Shown: positions 7,949 through 15,732 of the stretch, one piece after another | Layout of the letters: each line of letters opens with the position of its first letter | How positions within the stretch are numbered: position 1 is the stretch's first letter | Position numbers and translations under genes: made by a program | Source of the DNA: an uncultured Johnsonella sp. | GTDB lineage: Bacteria > Bacillota > Clostridia > Lachnospirales > Lachnospiraceae | Assembly: GCA_900766185.1 (NCBI GenBank) | Contig: CAAFUL010000026.1 | Span: forward strand, 1 to 52,602 | Direction of reading: 5' to 3' | Length of the DNA stretch: 52,602 nt | Notes under the pieces: generated by a model | The model's input: only the letters and a program-made list of their open reading frames with translations | Database searches by the model: none | Told to the model about the DNA's origin: nothing

Positions 7949-9021
7949 TTGCTAAACACCTTATTATACATCTTTGCCTTGAATAAAGTTACGCTGTCCT
8001 TTTTTCCAATATAATTAAATAATTCATCCATTTCCGACTGTGGTTTTTCGCTTAAAAGTTCCAACTCAAGCCTTTTCTTAGCCTCTTCCCTGCTTATTTG
8101 CCCATCCCTTACCAAAAAACTTAACTCCGGCATGGAATGTGCTCTGCCTTCGGCACATTGATAAATATACTTTGTAGCATGATGTATTCTGCAATCATAG
8201 TGAGTGTACTCGCCATCCACCTGCCAACTTGTCTTTTCTTTTAAGAACCTAACGATTTGTTCCTCATCATAGGGGTGATATAAAAAATACGCTACAAATT
8301 CTCTAAAATCACTACCTTTTACATCTTTAAAAAGCATTTCTTTAACTTCCTCTCTAAGCCTTTTATCCATTTTTGCATCAATTTTTGAAAGTAAATTCAA
8401 ATACAAAGCATCAAAATCAACTTCTCCCACCCTTTTTAGTCCGGCTTCAATTAAAGAGGAAAACACATCTTCGTCATACGCCCTAAACATTTGCTCAGGG
8501 CTTCTTCCATGTACTATCATTCCTGCATCTATTTTAGATGCAAGATTAATCATCGAAGCATAACCTATATATGAGCAGGCAATACAAGGAACTAACCACT
8601 TTTTTATAGAATAGCTGTAAAATCTTTTCAAAAGCTCCTTATCAAAATCTATATATTCATGTTCAACATCAAGTTCTTTTACTATTTTATCTATATTGCT
8701 CCTTGCTTCATCACTTAAAAAACCATTATTCATTGTAAAGGCTTTGATTTTAAGCCTGTATTTATTTTTTAACTCATGCAGCACAAATACACTGTCCTTG
8801 CCGCCTGATATACCTACCGCCGCATCATAACTGTGCTTGCCCTTTATTTTCTCGATTCTTTCTAGGAAAAGAGGCCTTAGTTTATCATAGTCCTTAAACT
8901 TCTCCTTCTCTTTTAAATAGTTTTCGCAAAAATTGCATACCCCCTCTTTGTTAAATCTTATATTTCTTACAGAGCTGTCATTTACACATATCTTACACTC
9001 TTTTTTCATTCCGGTCTCCAT
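7939..9021 (-). CDS. Zinc-Cys ATP pyrophosphatase, amidotransferase-like
   Basis: 360 residues of the adenine-nucleotide alpha-hydrolase fold, resembling N-acetyl-sugar amidotransferases (WbpG/PseA type). CxxC pairs at Cys9/12 and Cys29/32 suggest a zinc knuckle. The PP-loop SGGKDS at 72-77 binds ATP. PCIACSYIGY and HGRSPEQMF follow in the central region. Such enzymes adenylate a carbonyl and let ammonia or another nucleophile displace AMP. There is no glutaminase partner in the operon. A second ATG, four codons in with GGAG upstream, is an equally good start (9009). A 74-bp gap with a 16-bp palindrome separates it from the GNAT-like gene. Confidence 0.75.
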   Translation of the reverse strand: METGMKKECKICVNDSSVRNIRFNKEGVCNFCENYLKEKEKFKDYDKLRPLFLERIEKIKGKHSYDAAVGISGGKDSVFVLHELKNKYRLKIKAFTMNNGFLSDEARSNIDKIVKELDVEHEYIDFDKELLKRFYSYSIKKWLVPCIACSYIGYASMINLASKIDAGMIVHGRSPEQMFRAYDEDVFSSLIEAGLKRVGEVDFDALYLNLLSKIDAKMDKRLREEVKEMLFKDVKGSDFREFVAYFLYHPYDEEQIVRFLKEKTSWQVDGEYTHYDCRIHHATKYIYQCAEGRAHSMPELSFLVRDGQISREEAKKRLELELLSEKPQSEMDELFNYIGKKDSVTLFKAKMYNKVFSKWM

Positions 9022-9056
9022 TTTACTGTCCTTATATTGTGCCTGTTTTAATTCTA

Positions 9057-9072
9057 CTGTAATTAATTACAG
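9057..9072. promoter_or_regulatory. Perfect 16-bp palindrome in the operon
   Basis: CTGTAATTAATTACAG is a perfect palindrome in the 74-bp gap between the GNAT-like and ATP-pyrophosphatase genes. It resembles a dimeric regulator's half-site arrangement. AT-rich DNA can give such palindromes by chance, so the role is open. Confidence 0.3.
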
Positions 9073-9095
9073 CATAAGCAATAAGCCAAGCTACT

Positions 9096-9977
9096 CTATA
9101 CTAACTCCTTAACATATACCGCATATCTTTTCTCATTTGATTCTATCTTTTTCTCAAATCTTTTAAATGTATCTTTTTGCTCACATTGGAAATGATATAT
9201 CATATCTTTATAACCCTTGTTCAAAACCAATTTCCAACCAAGATAAAGTAAAGCAGTGTATATTTTATGCCTTTGATACTTCTTTATAACCGCACTTGTC
9301 TTTGAAATAAACCCCTTACCCGAAGGGTTTTCATAACCGAATACATAGCCTATGGCCTCAGTACCCTTATAGGCAATTATTATCGAAAACTTTAACTGTT
9401 TTACCCAAGACAAATATAACTTTTCAAATATTTCATAGGGAATATCGGAATACAAATATGCATCGGAAAAAGCATCTTTTGAAATCTCATACACAACCCT
9501 TGCAACTTCAAAAGCCTCTTTGTCTTCAAAGGTCTTAAAGCTGTACCCCTCTGCAAGCTTTTTTCTGTATTCACTTTCACCAAGTTCAAACATGGGATTA
9601 TTCATATCTATACTCGCACTTCTGTAGGTATACAGTTCCTTATAACCTAAGCCCTTGATTATATCATTGTAGTAGGCAGGATTATTACAATCCGGAAAAA
9701 GCTTTAATTCGTAATTACTTATTGCAAACCTGTATGACATCCATGTATTGTAATTTATAGGTCCTACCAAATGCTTAAAGCCAAGTTCTTTTGCCTTTTT
9801 CTCCAAAGCAAAAAACACCTCTTTTGCAGCTTCTTTATTATAGATAAGCTTAACAAAGCCGAACATTGCCATATAATCTTTCATCTTGTTATTTATTATC
9901 AAATAGGCTTCACAGCCGTCTTTTTCGAACTTTTCATAATAGTCCGCCAAAGCTAAAATCTCTAATTCATTGTTCAT
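9096..9977 (-). CDS. GNAT-like acyltransferase, two-lobe type
   Basis: About 293 residues. The N-terminal half contains GFKHLVGPINYNTWMSYRF, a motif found in large GNAT-like proteins of biosynthetic clusters. The C-terminal half looks like a GNAT fold: IAYKGTEAIGYVFGYEN followed by KTSAVIKKYQRHKIYTAL, where the acetyl-CoA loop would be. The motif A glycines are weak, so activity could be acyl transfer or only binding. I start at MNNELEIL because GAGGG lies about 7 nt upstream. The 16 codons before it belong to the 87-bp tandem repeat and are not expected to be translated. Confidence 0.7.
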   Translation of the reverse strand: MNNELEILALADYYEKFEKDGCEAYLIINNKMKDYMAMFGFVKLIYNKEAAKEVFFALEKKAKELGFKHLVGPINYNTWMSYRFAISNYELKLFPDCNNPAYYNDIIKGLGYKELYTYRSASIDMNNPMFELGESEYRKKLAEGYSFKTFEDKEAFEVARVVYEISKDAFSDAYLYSDIPYEIFEKLYLSWVKQLKFSIIIAYKGTEAIGYVFGYENPSGKGFISKTSAVIKKYQRHKIYTALLYLGWKLVLNKGYKDMIYHFQCEQKDTFKRFEKKIESNEKRYAVYVKELV

Positions 9978-10205
9978 TAAAATCCCTCTTCTATTATCGG
10001 TAATATACTTACTACATTTTTTCATATCATACTCATAAGTTAAAATATCTATTGCACTATTTATTAAAGTCTCTCTTCTATTATCAGTAATATCTCTACT
10101 GCATTTTTACACATTATACTCATAAGTTAAAATCTTTATTACACTGTTTATTAAAATCCCTTTTCTATTATCAGTAACATTCTTGCGGCATTTTTACACA
10201 TTTGT
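9973..10205 (-). repeat. 87-bp tandem duplication of a kinase gene's 3' end
   Basis: Three copies of an 87-bp unit (29 codons), with the landmark CTATTATC at 9991, 10078 and 10165. The rightmost copy encodes the kinase C-terminus (MCKNAARMLLIIEKGF, stop). The next reads MCKNAVEILLIIEERL then stop. The last reads MKKCSKYITDNRRGIL and runs into the GNAT-like start. At the kinase stop the unit reads TTTTAATAAAC; at the GNAT end it reads TTTTAATGAAC. The ancestral junction was probably a TAATG overlap later split by duplication. Confidence 0.85.
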
Positions 10206-11233
10206 TTAATAAATTCAAGTTTAAGACTGATATCAGCCAACCTGTATACACTAAGTTTATTGACTATATATTCAAGTGTGTTAAACTCAAGTATTCTTTC
10301 ATAATCTGCCTTTTGTATATTAATATTTAATGCCGAAAGAAGATTATTTTTATAATAAGCTATAAGTTCTCTTATCTCATCATCAGCAAACTTATGCAGT
10401 TCAAATATCAAAAATTCAATAAGATCATGTTCCGGATTTTGGTAGCAGGCAAGTTCCCAATCATATATAAGCACAGCCTCTTTTCTAAAAAATATATTTC
10501 TTGTTGTAAAGTCATTGTGGGTTAAACTACGATGTTCCGGCAAATTCTTATGATAAATATGTATATTTTCTAAAAAATTTTCTATTTTCTCAAGCCCTTT
10601 GCTTGAAAAATAAGTTTTGTTTTCCTTGTCAAATTTATGAAAAATATAACTTAGCAGCTTTCTGCTCCTTTTATAATCATGATTTGTATAGCAATTTAAT
10701 TTATATATGGCACAGTACTCTTTTTTTCCGTAATACTGCCTATGAAACTTTATTATCACATCCAAGGTCTTATAAATATAACCTTTATCAAACTCAAGAC
10801 TGTCTTTAATCTCCCTCATAAATATAAGATATTTTGACTGTAATGAATTTTTATAACAGCCATAGCAAGGTATGGTATATTTTTTTAATTCTATATCTAT
10901 ATTTTCATAAAACTTAAGCTCCCTTATATAATTTTTATCAAAGCTAAGTACTTTATGATATCTTGTGAGCAAATATAAAAGGTATATATCATTGTCATGG
11001 TTTAAAAGCCTTATCCCATTTTTAATGATATTTCTTGACTTGGACTTTACAAGTACTTCCTTGCTTAAACCGTCCTTAAATACGATCCCATACTTATGCA
11101 AATTAACACTGCTTTGCTCAACCTTTCCGGTAATTCCTTCTTTATCCTCAAACTTAAGTTCTTCTATCTTGACTATATCTTTTTTAAGTACTTTTTCAAA
11201 GATTTTTTTCAAGTTTTCTTTTTCCGGTGTCAT
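10151..11233 (-). CDS. APH/choline-kinase-fold phosphotransferase
   Basis: 360 residues of the aminoglycoside-phosphotransferase/choline-kinase family, which transfers the gamma-phosphate of ATP to a small hydroxyl compound. The catalytic loop is THNDFTTRN at 238-246 (Asp241 base, Asn246), and the Mg-binding IYDWE has Asp258. The N-terminal lobe is weakly conserved. The start follows the upstream ligase stop by 1 bp, a sign of translational coupling. The last 29 codons are the source unit of the 87-bp tandem duplication. The substrate is not known; in this operon it may phosphorylate an alcohol head group or a precursor (inference). Confidence 0.8.
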   Translation of the reverse strand: MTPEKENLKKIFEKVLKKDIVKIEELKFEDKEGITGKVEQSSVNLHKYGIVFKDGLSKEVLVKSKSRNIIKNGIRLLNHDNDIYLLYLLTRYHKVLSFDKNYIRELKFYENIDIELKKYTIPCYGCYKNSLQSKYLIFMREIKDSLEFDKGYIYKTLDVIIKFHRQYYGKKEYCAIYKLNCYTNHDYKRSRKLLSYIFHKFDKENKTYFSSKGLEKIENFLENIHIYHKNLPEHRSLTHNDFTTRNIFFRKEAVLIYDWELACYQNPEHDLIEFLIFELHKFADDEIRELIAYYKNNLLSALNINIQKADYERILEFNTLEYIVNKLSVYRLADISLKLEFIKQMCKNAARMLLIIEKGF

Positions 11234-11234
11234 A

Positions 11235-12680
11235 TTATTTCAGTTTTGTACTCAGGTTATTTTTTATTACCTCACAGCTATCCATCTTGGCGTATTTGGG
11301 TAAGTGAGAATTAATTTCTTTCAAAAGCTCTTTGCTATACTTAAGTCGGTTGCTGTATAGGCTGCAATGAAGTTTATCTTGTTTTTCGTATATTTTTACA
11401 GCATCCACATCAAACCTTTCTAATAGTAAGACCTCAAGTTCTTCAGGGTATATGTTCCTTGCATTAGGTTTTATGATAACTCTTTTCTTTCTTCCTACAA
11501 GATAAAGTTTATTCTCTTTTACATAGCCTATATCTCCTGTATGAAAGTAGCCAAGCTCATCAAATACCGACTTATATAAATCCTCTCTGTTATAATAACC
11601 TATGAATATATTATCTCCCTTTACAGTTATTTCCCCGATTCCATTCGCATCAGGTTCATCTATTCTTACTATCTGGTTTTCAAAGATAGTACCTACCGAG
11701 TCAAAATCATCTTTATTATAGGAATATTCCAAACTTATAAGTGAGGTAGTCTCAGATAAACCGTAGGCTTCCAAAAGATTTACCCCCTCATCTTTAATAT
11801 ACTTTCTTATCTTAGGCTCAAGAAATGCCCCACCGCAAAACAGATACTTTATGTTGCCTCCGAGTATTTCCTGTATGGTTGTGGAAGTACTTACGGCATA
11901 CTCATATACCTTGTTAAGTACCAGAGGTACAGCGGAAAAAAGACTCGGTCTAACTTCTTTTATCTCTTCAATAATCTTTGTCTTATCGCTGCAAATGTAT
12001 ATCTTCATACCGGATATTAAAGAATACAGGAAGTTTCCTATACCTCCGTAGGTATGAGCAAGTGGCAAAAAAAGATAACAGCTGTCACTGCTGTCCATGG
12101 CTGCTCTTTTAAAAAGATTATTAACATTGGCAAACATATTCTTTTGTGAAAGCATTACCGCCTTCGGCTCTCCGGTAGTACCTGATGAAAAAACTATCTT
12201 GGAGCATTGTTCTATATCCACAGCAGTTAGGTCAATTTCTTTTTGTACTTTCAAGTTTTTCAAGTCATCAAAACTTATGTATTCAATATTTTTGTATTCC
12301 GCTTCAAGCTCGTCTATGATAACTTGCCTTGATTTATCGTATATTATTGCCTCTATGCCTATTTCATTAATTATGTTTTTTATATCTTTGCTTTTCCATT
12401 GCTGTGCCATTGATACGCAGATACCCGTATAAGCCATAATAGCTATGTCCGCCACCATATAATTATATGAGTTTTCTGCATATAAAGCTATTTTTTTATT
12501 TTTTAAACCTTTAGCATAAAAAAAAGAAGTAAACTTTAACACATCTTCATAAAACTCCTTATAAGTATATGATTTAAAGTTCCCTTCTTCTTTCTCAAAA
12601 ATATAATCCTCAAATCCGAATTTTTCTATGCCTTGTTTTAAAATTTTATCTATACTTGTTATCATGCCCTTCTTCTCCAT
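11235..12680 (-). CDS. FadD-like acyl-CoA/acyl-AMP ligase
   Basis: 481 residues of the ANL superfamily, the first gene of the operon. Motifs are SSGTTGEPK at 165-173, FLPLAHTYGG at 204-213, YGLSET at 306-311, YFHTGDIGY at 378-386 and GRKKR at 396-400. The C-terminal catalytic Lys is in LSTKLK at the very end. The KPNARNIYPEELE block is typical of long-chain acyl-CoA ligases. No carrier protein exists in the operon, so the acyl-adenylate is probably passed to CoA or directly to a nucleophile. The ATG used lies 51 nt after the -10 box; a second ATG at 12665 (MITSIDK) with GGAG 9 nt upstream is a possible alternative. Confidence 0.85.
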   Translation of the reverse strand: MEKKGMITSIDKILKQGIEKFGFEDYIFEKEEGNFKSYTYKEFYEDVLKFTSFFYAKGLKNKKIALYAENSYNYMVADIAIMAYTGICVSMAQQWKSKDIKNIINEIGIEAIIYDKSRQVIIDELEAEYKNIEYISFDDLKNLKVQKEIDLTAVDIEQCSKIVFSSGTTGEPKAVMLSQKNMFANVNNLFKRAAMDSSDSCYLFLPLAHTYGGIGNFLYSLISGMKIYICSDKTKIIEEIKEVRPSLFSAVPLVLNKVYEYAVSTSTTIQEILGGNIKYLFCGGAFLEPKIRKYIKDEGVNLLEAYGLSETTSLISLEYSYNKDDFDSVGTIFENQIVRIDEPDANGIGEITVKGDNIFIGYYNREDLYKSVFDELGYFHTGDIGYVKENKLYLVGRKKRVIIKPNARNIYPEELEVLLLERFDVDAVKIYEKQDKLHCSLYSNRLKYSKELLKEINSHLPKYAKMDSCEVIKNNLSTKLK

Positions 12681-12731
12681 ATTATCTTAAGTAAATAAGT
12701 ATACAGCAAATAAAAACAAACTTTATGCTAA

Positions 12732-12760
12732 ATTATACAATAGTAGTAAAATTAACTCAA
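12732..12760 (-). promoter_or_regulatory. Sigma-A-type promoter of the eight-gene operon
   Basis: On the minus strand TTGAGT (12755-12760), a 17-bp spacer and a perfect TATAAT (12732-12737) lie about 50 bp before the first ligase gene. This is the only strong promoter I see ahead of the eight genes. The rest of 12681-12906 is AT-rich spacer without a recognised gene. Confidence 0.7.
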
Positions 12761-12906
12761 TATAGTGGATAAAATAGTTGTAAATGCCTCTTAAATAGTA
12801 TCAGGTACTCAAACTTCCTATTCTAAAATTAAGTCAGTACAGTAAAACTTTAATACTTCAGTTAACAAACCATTATTTATACTTTTACTTACTTCTTAAC
12901 CCATGT

Positions 12907-12950
12907 AAAACGGCTTAAATAGGCACTTTCTCGCCTATTTAAGCCGTTTT
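12907..12950 (-). terminator. Terminator after tRNA-Pro
   Basis: A perfect 18-bp stem (12907-12924 with 12933-12950, arm AAAACGGCTTAAATAGGC) encloses an 8-nt loop, just downstream of the tRNA in its direction of transcription. The arm ends in four U residues, and it can work in both directions. Confidence 0.8.
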
Positions 12951-12957
12951 CTTTAAG

Positions 12958-13031
12958 TCGGAATGACAGGACTTGAACCTGCGACCCCTTGACCCCCAGT
13001 CAAGTACGCTACCAATCTGCGCTACATCCCG
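12958..13031 (-). tRNA. tRNA-Pro (anticodon GGG)
   Basis: A 74-nt cloverleaf on the minus strand. The acceptor stem CGGGATG pairs with CATTCCG (one G-U pair). The anticodon arm is CTTGA-CTGGGGG-TCAAG, giving anticodon GGG, and the T arm contains GGTTCAAGTCC. The discriminator is A and the CCA end is not encoded. No separate promoter is obvious between it and the S1 gene terminator at 13040-13084. Confidence 0.9.
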
Positions 13032-13039
13032 ATATTTAT

Positions 13040-13084
13040 ATCATCCGTAAACAGTAAACTACCGTTTAAGTATTTACGGATGAT
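13040..13084 (-). terminator. Terminator of the S1-domain gene
   Basis: A 12-bp perfect stem, ATCATCCGTAAA (13040-13051) with its complement at 13073-13084. A small inner AAAC/GTTT helix is possible. It lies directly after the S1-domain gene and before the tRNA. Confidence 0.6.
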
Positions 13085-13096
13085 TAAGTTTTAAGT

Positions 13097-14233
13097 TTAT
13101 TCCTCAGGCTTTACTTCTTCTGCAACTGCTTCTTCACTCGGAGCCTCTTCGTTCTTAACTTCCTGCTCCTTTGCAGCTTCCTCAAGCTTAAGTGCCTTTA
13201 CACTTAAAGATATCTTCTTATCTTCTTCGTTAAAGTCCACTATCTTAGCTTCAACCTTATCACCTACCTTAAGTACATCTGAAGGTTTATCTACATGCTC
13301 TACAGCTATCTGTGATACATGTAAAAGTGCATCCACACCAACCTCAAGCTCTACGAAAGCACCGAAATCGGTCATTCTTGCAACCGTACCTGATACCACA
13401 TTGCCTATAGCATACTTCACGCCCGCATCAAGCCATGGATTCTTATCCGGGAACTTAAGACTTAAAGCTATCTTATCTCCTGATACATCCTTAATAAATG
13501 CCTCTACCTTATCTCCGCTCTTGAACACCTTCTTAGGATTTTCCGTTCTTCCCCAACTCATCTCTGAAATATGGAGAAGTCCGTCAGCTCCGCCAAGGTC
13601 TATAAAAGCTCCGAAGTCGGTAACATTCTTAACTGTACCTTCTATAACATCTCCAAGCCTGATCTTTGCAAAAAGCTCCTTTTGAAGCTCCTGCTTCTTA
13701 GCAACTAAAAGCTGCTTTCTGTCTCCTATTACTCTTCTTCTCTTAGGATTAAACTCTATAATAACAAATTCTATCTCTTCGTCTTTATACTTTTGGAGAT
13801 TCTTCTCGTATGAGTCGGATACCAGACTTGCAGGTATGAAAACTCTGCTCTCTTCTACAGCAACACTAAGTCCGCCGTCAAGAACAGCTACAACCTTAGC
13901 CTTAAGCACTTCTTTATTATTAAAGGCTTCCTCAAGTCTTTTGTTACTTCTGTCTTGAGCAAGTCTTCTGTATGAAAGTGCTACCTGACCTTCACCGTCA
14001 TTAACTTTGAGAACCTTTGCTTCCATCTCATCACCGACTTTGACTACTGTACGCAAATCTAGGTTTGAATCCTGACTATACTCATCTCTTGTAATAATAC
14101 CGTCTGACTTGTATCCTACATTAAGTACTATAGAGTCTTCCTTGACATCTATAACCTTACCTGTAACCAGTTCCCCTGTATGAATAGTTTTCAATGTTCC
14201 TTCTAACATTTGTTCAAAACTTAGATCTGACAT
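13097..14233 (-). CDS. S1-domain RNA-binding protein (ribosomal protein S1 homologue)
   Basis: 378 residues with four S1 OB-fold repeats at about 20-90, 105-173, 193-260 and 276-347. The third and fourth are the most canonical, with VTDFGAFIDLGGADGLLHISEMSW and a similar block. An acidic, Glu-rich tail follows (351-378). Clostridial S1 homologues are often fused to IspH or follow it; here they are separate but overlap by 20 bp. I start at MSDLSFEQ because AGGAGG sits 9 nt upstream. It is likely to bind mRNA on the ribosome, but its length differs from the six-repeat proteobacterial S1. Confidence 0.88.
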   Translation of the reverse strand: MSDLSFEQMLEGTLKTIHTGELVTGKVIDVKEDSIVLNVGYKSDGIITRDEYSQDSNLDLRTVVKVGDEMEAKVLKVNDGEGQVALSYRRLAQDRSNKRLEEAFNNKEVLKAKVVAVLDGGLSVAVEESRVFIPASLVSDSYEKNLQKYKDEEIEFVIIEFNPKRRRVIGDRKQLLVAKKQELQKELFAKIRLGDVIEGTVKNVTDFGAFIDLGGADGLLHISEMSWGRTENPKKVFKSGDKVEAFIKDVSGDKIALSLKFPDKNPWLDAGVKYAIGNVVSGTVARMTDFGAFVELEVGVDALLHVSQIAVEHVDKPSDVLKVGDKVEAKIVDFNEEDKKISLSVKALKLEEAAKEQEVKNEEAPSEEAVAEEVKPEE

Positions 14234-15068
14234 TATTTTGAACCTCCTCAATTATATGTTTTGGCGTTGATGCTCCTGCTGTAATACCTATACTTTGTCC
14301 TTTCGGCAACTCCTCAGTATCCAAATCTTTTGCTGTCTGTATAAAAATAGTCTTTTTGCATATATTTTCACATATATCAACCAATTTGGTTGTATTCGAA
14401 CTATTCTTATCTCCTATAACTATCATTGTATCAACTTCAGCCGCAATCTTTCCTGCCTCGGTTTGTCTTTCCTGTGTTGCACTACAAATTGTATTAAAGC
14501 AAGTAATATCATACTCTAAAACCTTAATTTTATCAACAAGTTCTTGAAATTTCTTATGATTATAAGTAGTTTGTGCTACTATGTATAATTTTACATCCTT
14601 TTTTATACCTAAAGCTGTGAAATCTTCATAATTTTCTATTACCACAGTAGAGTCATCTCCCCAACCTTTTATACCTTGAACCTCAGGATGGGCAGGATTT
14701 CCCACTATTATTACCTTATTTCCCTTTTCACATTCGGCTGCAACTATCCTGTGTATCTTTCTTACATAGGGGCAGGTGGCATCTACGATTTCAAATCCGG
14801 TCTCTTCACAGCTTTTGTATACTTCTTTTCCTACGCCATGCGACCTTATCACCAAAGTCCCCTGCTCGGCAGTCTTTAACTCCTCACTGTCTTTTATTAC
14901 ATCCACTCCCTTGGACTTTAAATCCTTTATCACTTCGTCATTATGTATAATGGGTCCGTAGGTATATACTTTTCCCTTATTTCTTTCAACCTCATCATAG
15001 ACCTTTTGCACAGCTCTTTCCACTCCGAAACAAAAGCCTGCACTTTTGGCTAATCTAACATCTTTCAT
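14214..15068 (-). CDS. ispH: 4-hydroxy-3-methylbut-2-enyl diphosphate reductase
   Basis: 284 residues. The [4Fe-4S] enzyme of the last methylerythritol-phosphate step, reducing HMBPP to IPP and DMAPP. The three cluster cysteines are visible: Cys13 (GFCFGVERA), Cys99 (VDATCPYVRKIH) and Cys195 (NTICSATQERQ). The substrate-binding histidines are His42, His77 (RSHGVG) and His127 (HPEVQG). The gene overlaps cmk by 14 bp upstream and the S1 gene downstream. With dxs and ispA elsewhere in the window it shows the organism uses the MEP route. Confidence 0.96.
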   Translation of the reverse strand: MKDVRLAKSAGFCFGVERAVQKVYDEVERNKGKVYTYGPIIHNDEVIKDLKSKGVDVIKDSEELKTAEQGTLVIRSHGVGKEVYKSCEETGFEIVDATCPYVRKIHRIVAAECEKGNKVIIVGNPAHPEVQGIKGWGDDSTVVIENYEDFTALGIKKDVKLYIVAQTTYNHKKFQELVDKIKVLEYDITCFNTICSATQERQTEAGKIAAEVDTMIVIGDKNSSNTTKLVDICENICKKTIFIQTAKDLDTEELPKGQSIGITAGASTPKHIIEEVQNNVRSKF

Positions 15069-15732
15069 TCAATATCCTCTTTACATAAAAAAGAATTTCT
15101 TCAAGCGTCTCATTCAGATCCTTGTCTGATGAATCCACTACATAGGCGTCAGGAGACTGTCTTAAAGGAGATATTTCTCTGTTCATATCTCTTTCATCTC
15201 TTTTGATTATATCCTGCTCTATTTCAGAAATATCTGCATTTATCCCCTTCAGGGTCAATTCTTTACATCTTCTAAGCGCCCTTGTATGCGGCTTTGCCGT
15301 AAGATATATTTTAACATCGGCATTCGGTAAAACTGTGGTAGCTATGTCTCTTCCGTCCATAACTACATTGTGTTTGTCTGCTATGCTCCTTTGAAGTTTA
15401 ACAAGCTTTTCTCTAACATTGCCATATACACTTATCACACTTGCAAAATTACCTATAGCCTCCTGCCTTATACAGGCAGACACATCCTTTCCGTTTAAAT
15501 AAATTTTTTGTATACCGTCCTCATGCTTTATGCTTATATCTATATCATCTATATATTTTTCAAGCTTCGCTTCTATATCTTCATTGCCCTCTACTTTGCT
15601 GATATACAAAGCCATGGCTCTATACATTGCTCCGGTGTCTATATACAAAAAGCCAAGTTTTTCACTAAGCAACTTTGCTATTGTAGACTTTCCCGAACCT
15701 GACGGACCGTCTATAGCTATACTTTTATACAT
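15055..15732 (-). CDS. cmk: Cytidylate kinase
   Basis: 225 residues. Phosphorylates CMP and dCMP with ATP in pyrimidine salvage. The P-loop is GPSGSGKST at 9-17, followed by YIDTGAMYRA. Later come DGRDIATTVLPNA (CMP binding) and the LID arginines in RDERDMNREISPLR. It overlaps the flavoprotein gene by 8 bp and ispH by 14 bp, so the run is translated as one unit. Confidence 0.96.
   Translation of the reverse strand: MYKSIAIDGPSGSGKSTIAKLLSEKLGFLYIDTGAMYRAMALYISKVEGNEDIEAKLEKYIDDIDISIKHEDGIQKIYLNGKDVSACIRQEAIGNFASVISVYGNVREKLVKLQRSIADKHNVVMDGRDIATTVLPNADVKIYLTAKPHTRALRRCKELTLKGINADISEIEQDIIKRDERDMNREISPLRQSPDAYVVDSSDKDLNETLEEILFYVKRILNERC

Noticed and set aside
9978..10025. Sixteen-codon N-terminal extension of the GNAT-like protein.
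   Set aside because: It is the third copy of the 87-bp repeat; the internal ATG has its own GAGGG site.
2354..12680. NRPS or PKS cluster.
   Set aside because: No carrier protein, condensation domain, ketosynthase or thioesterase is encoded; the two ligases stand alone.
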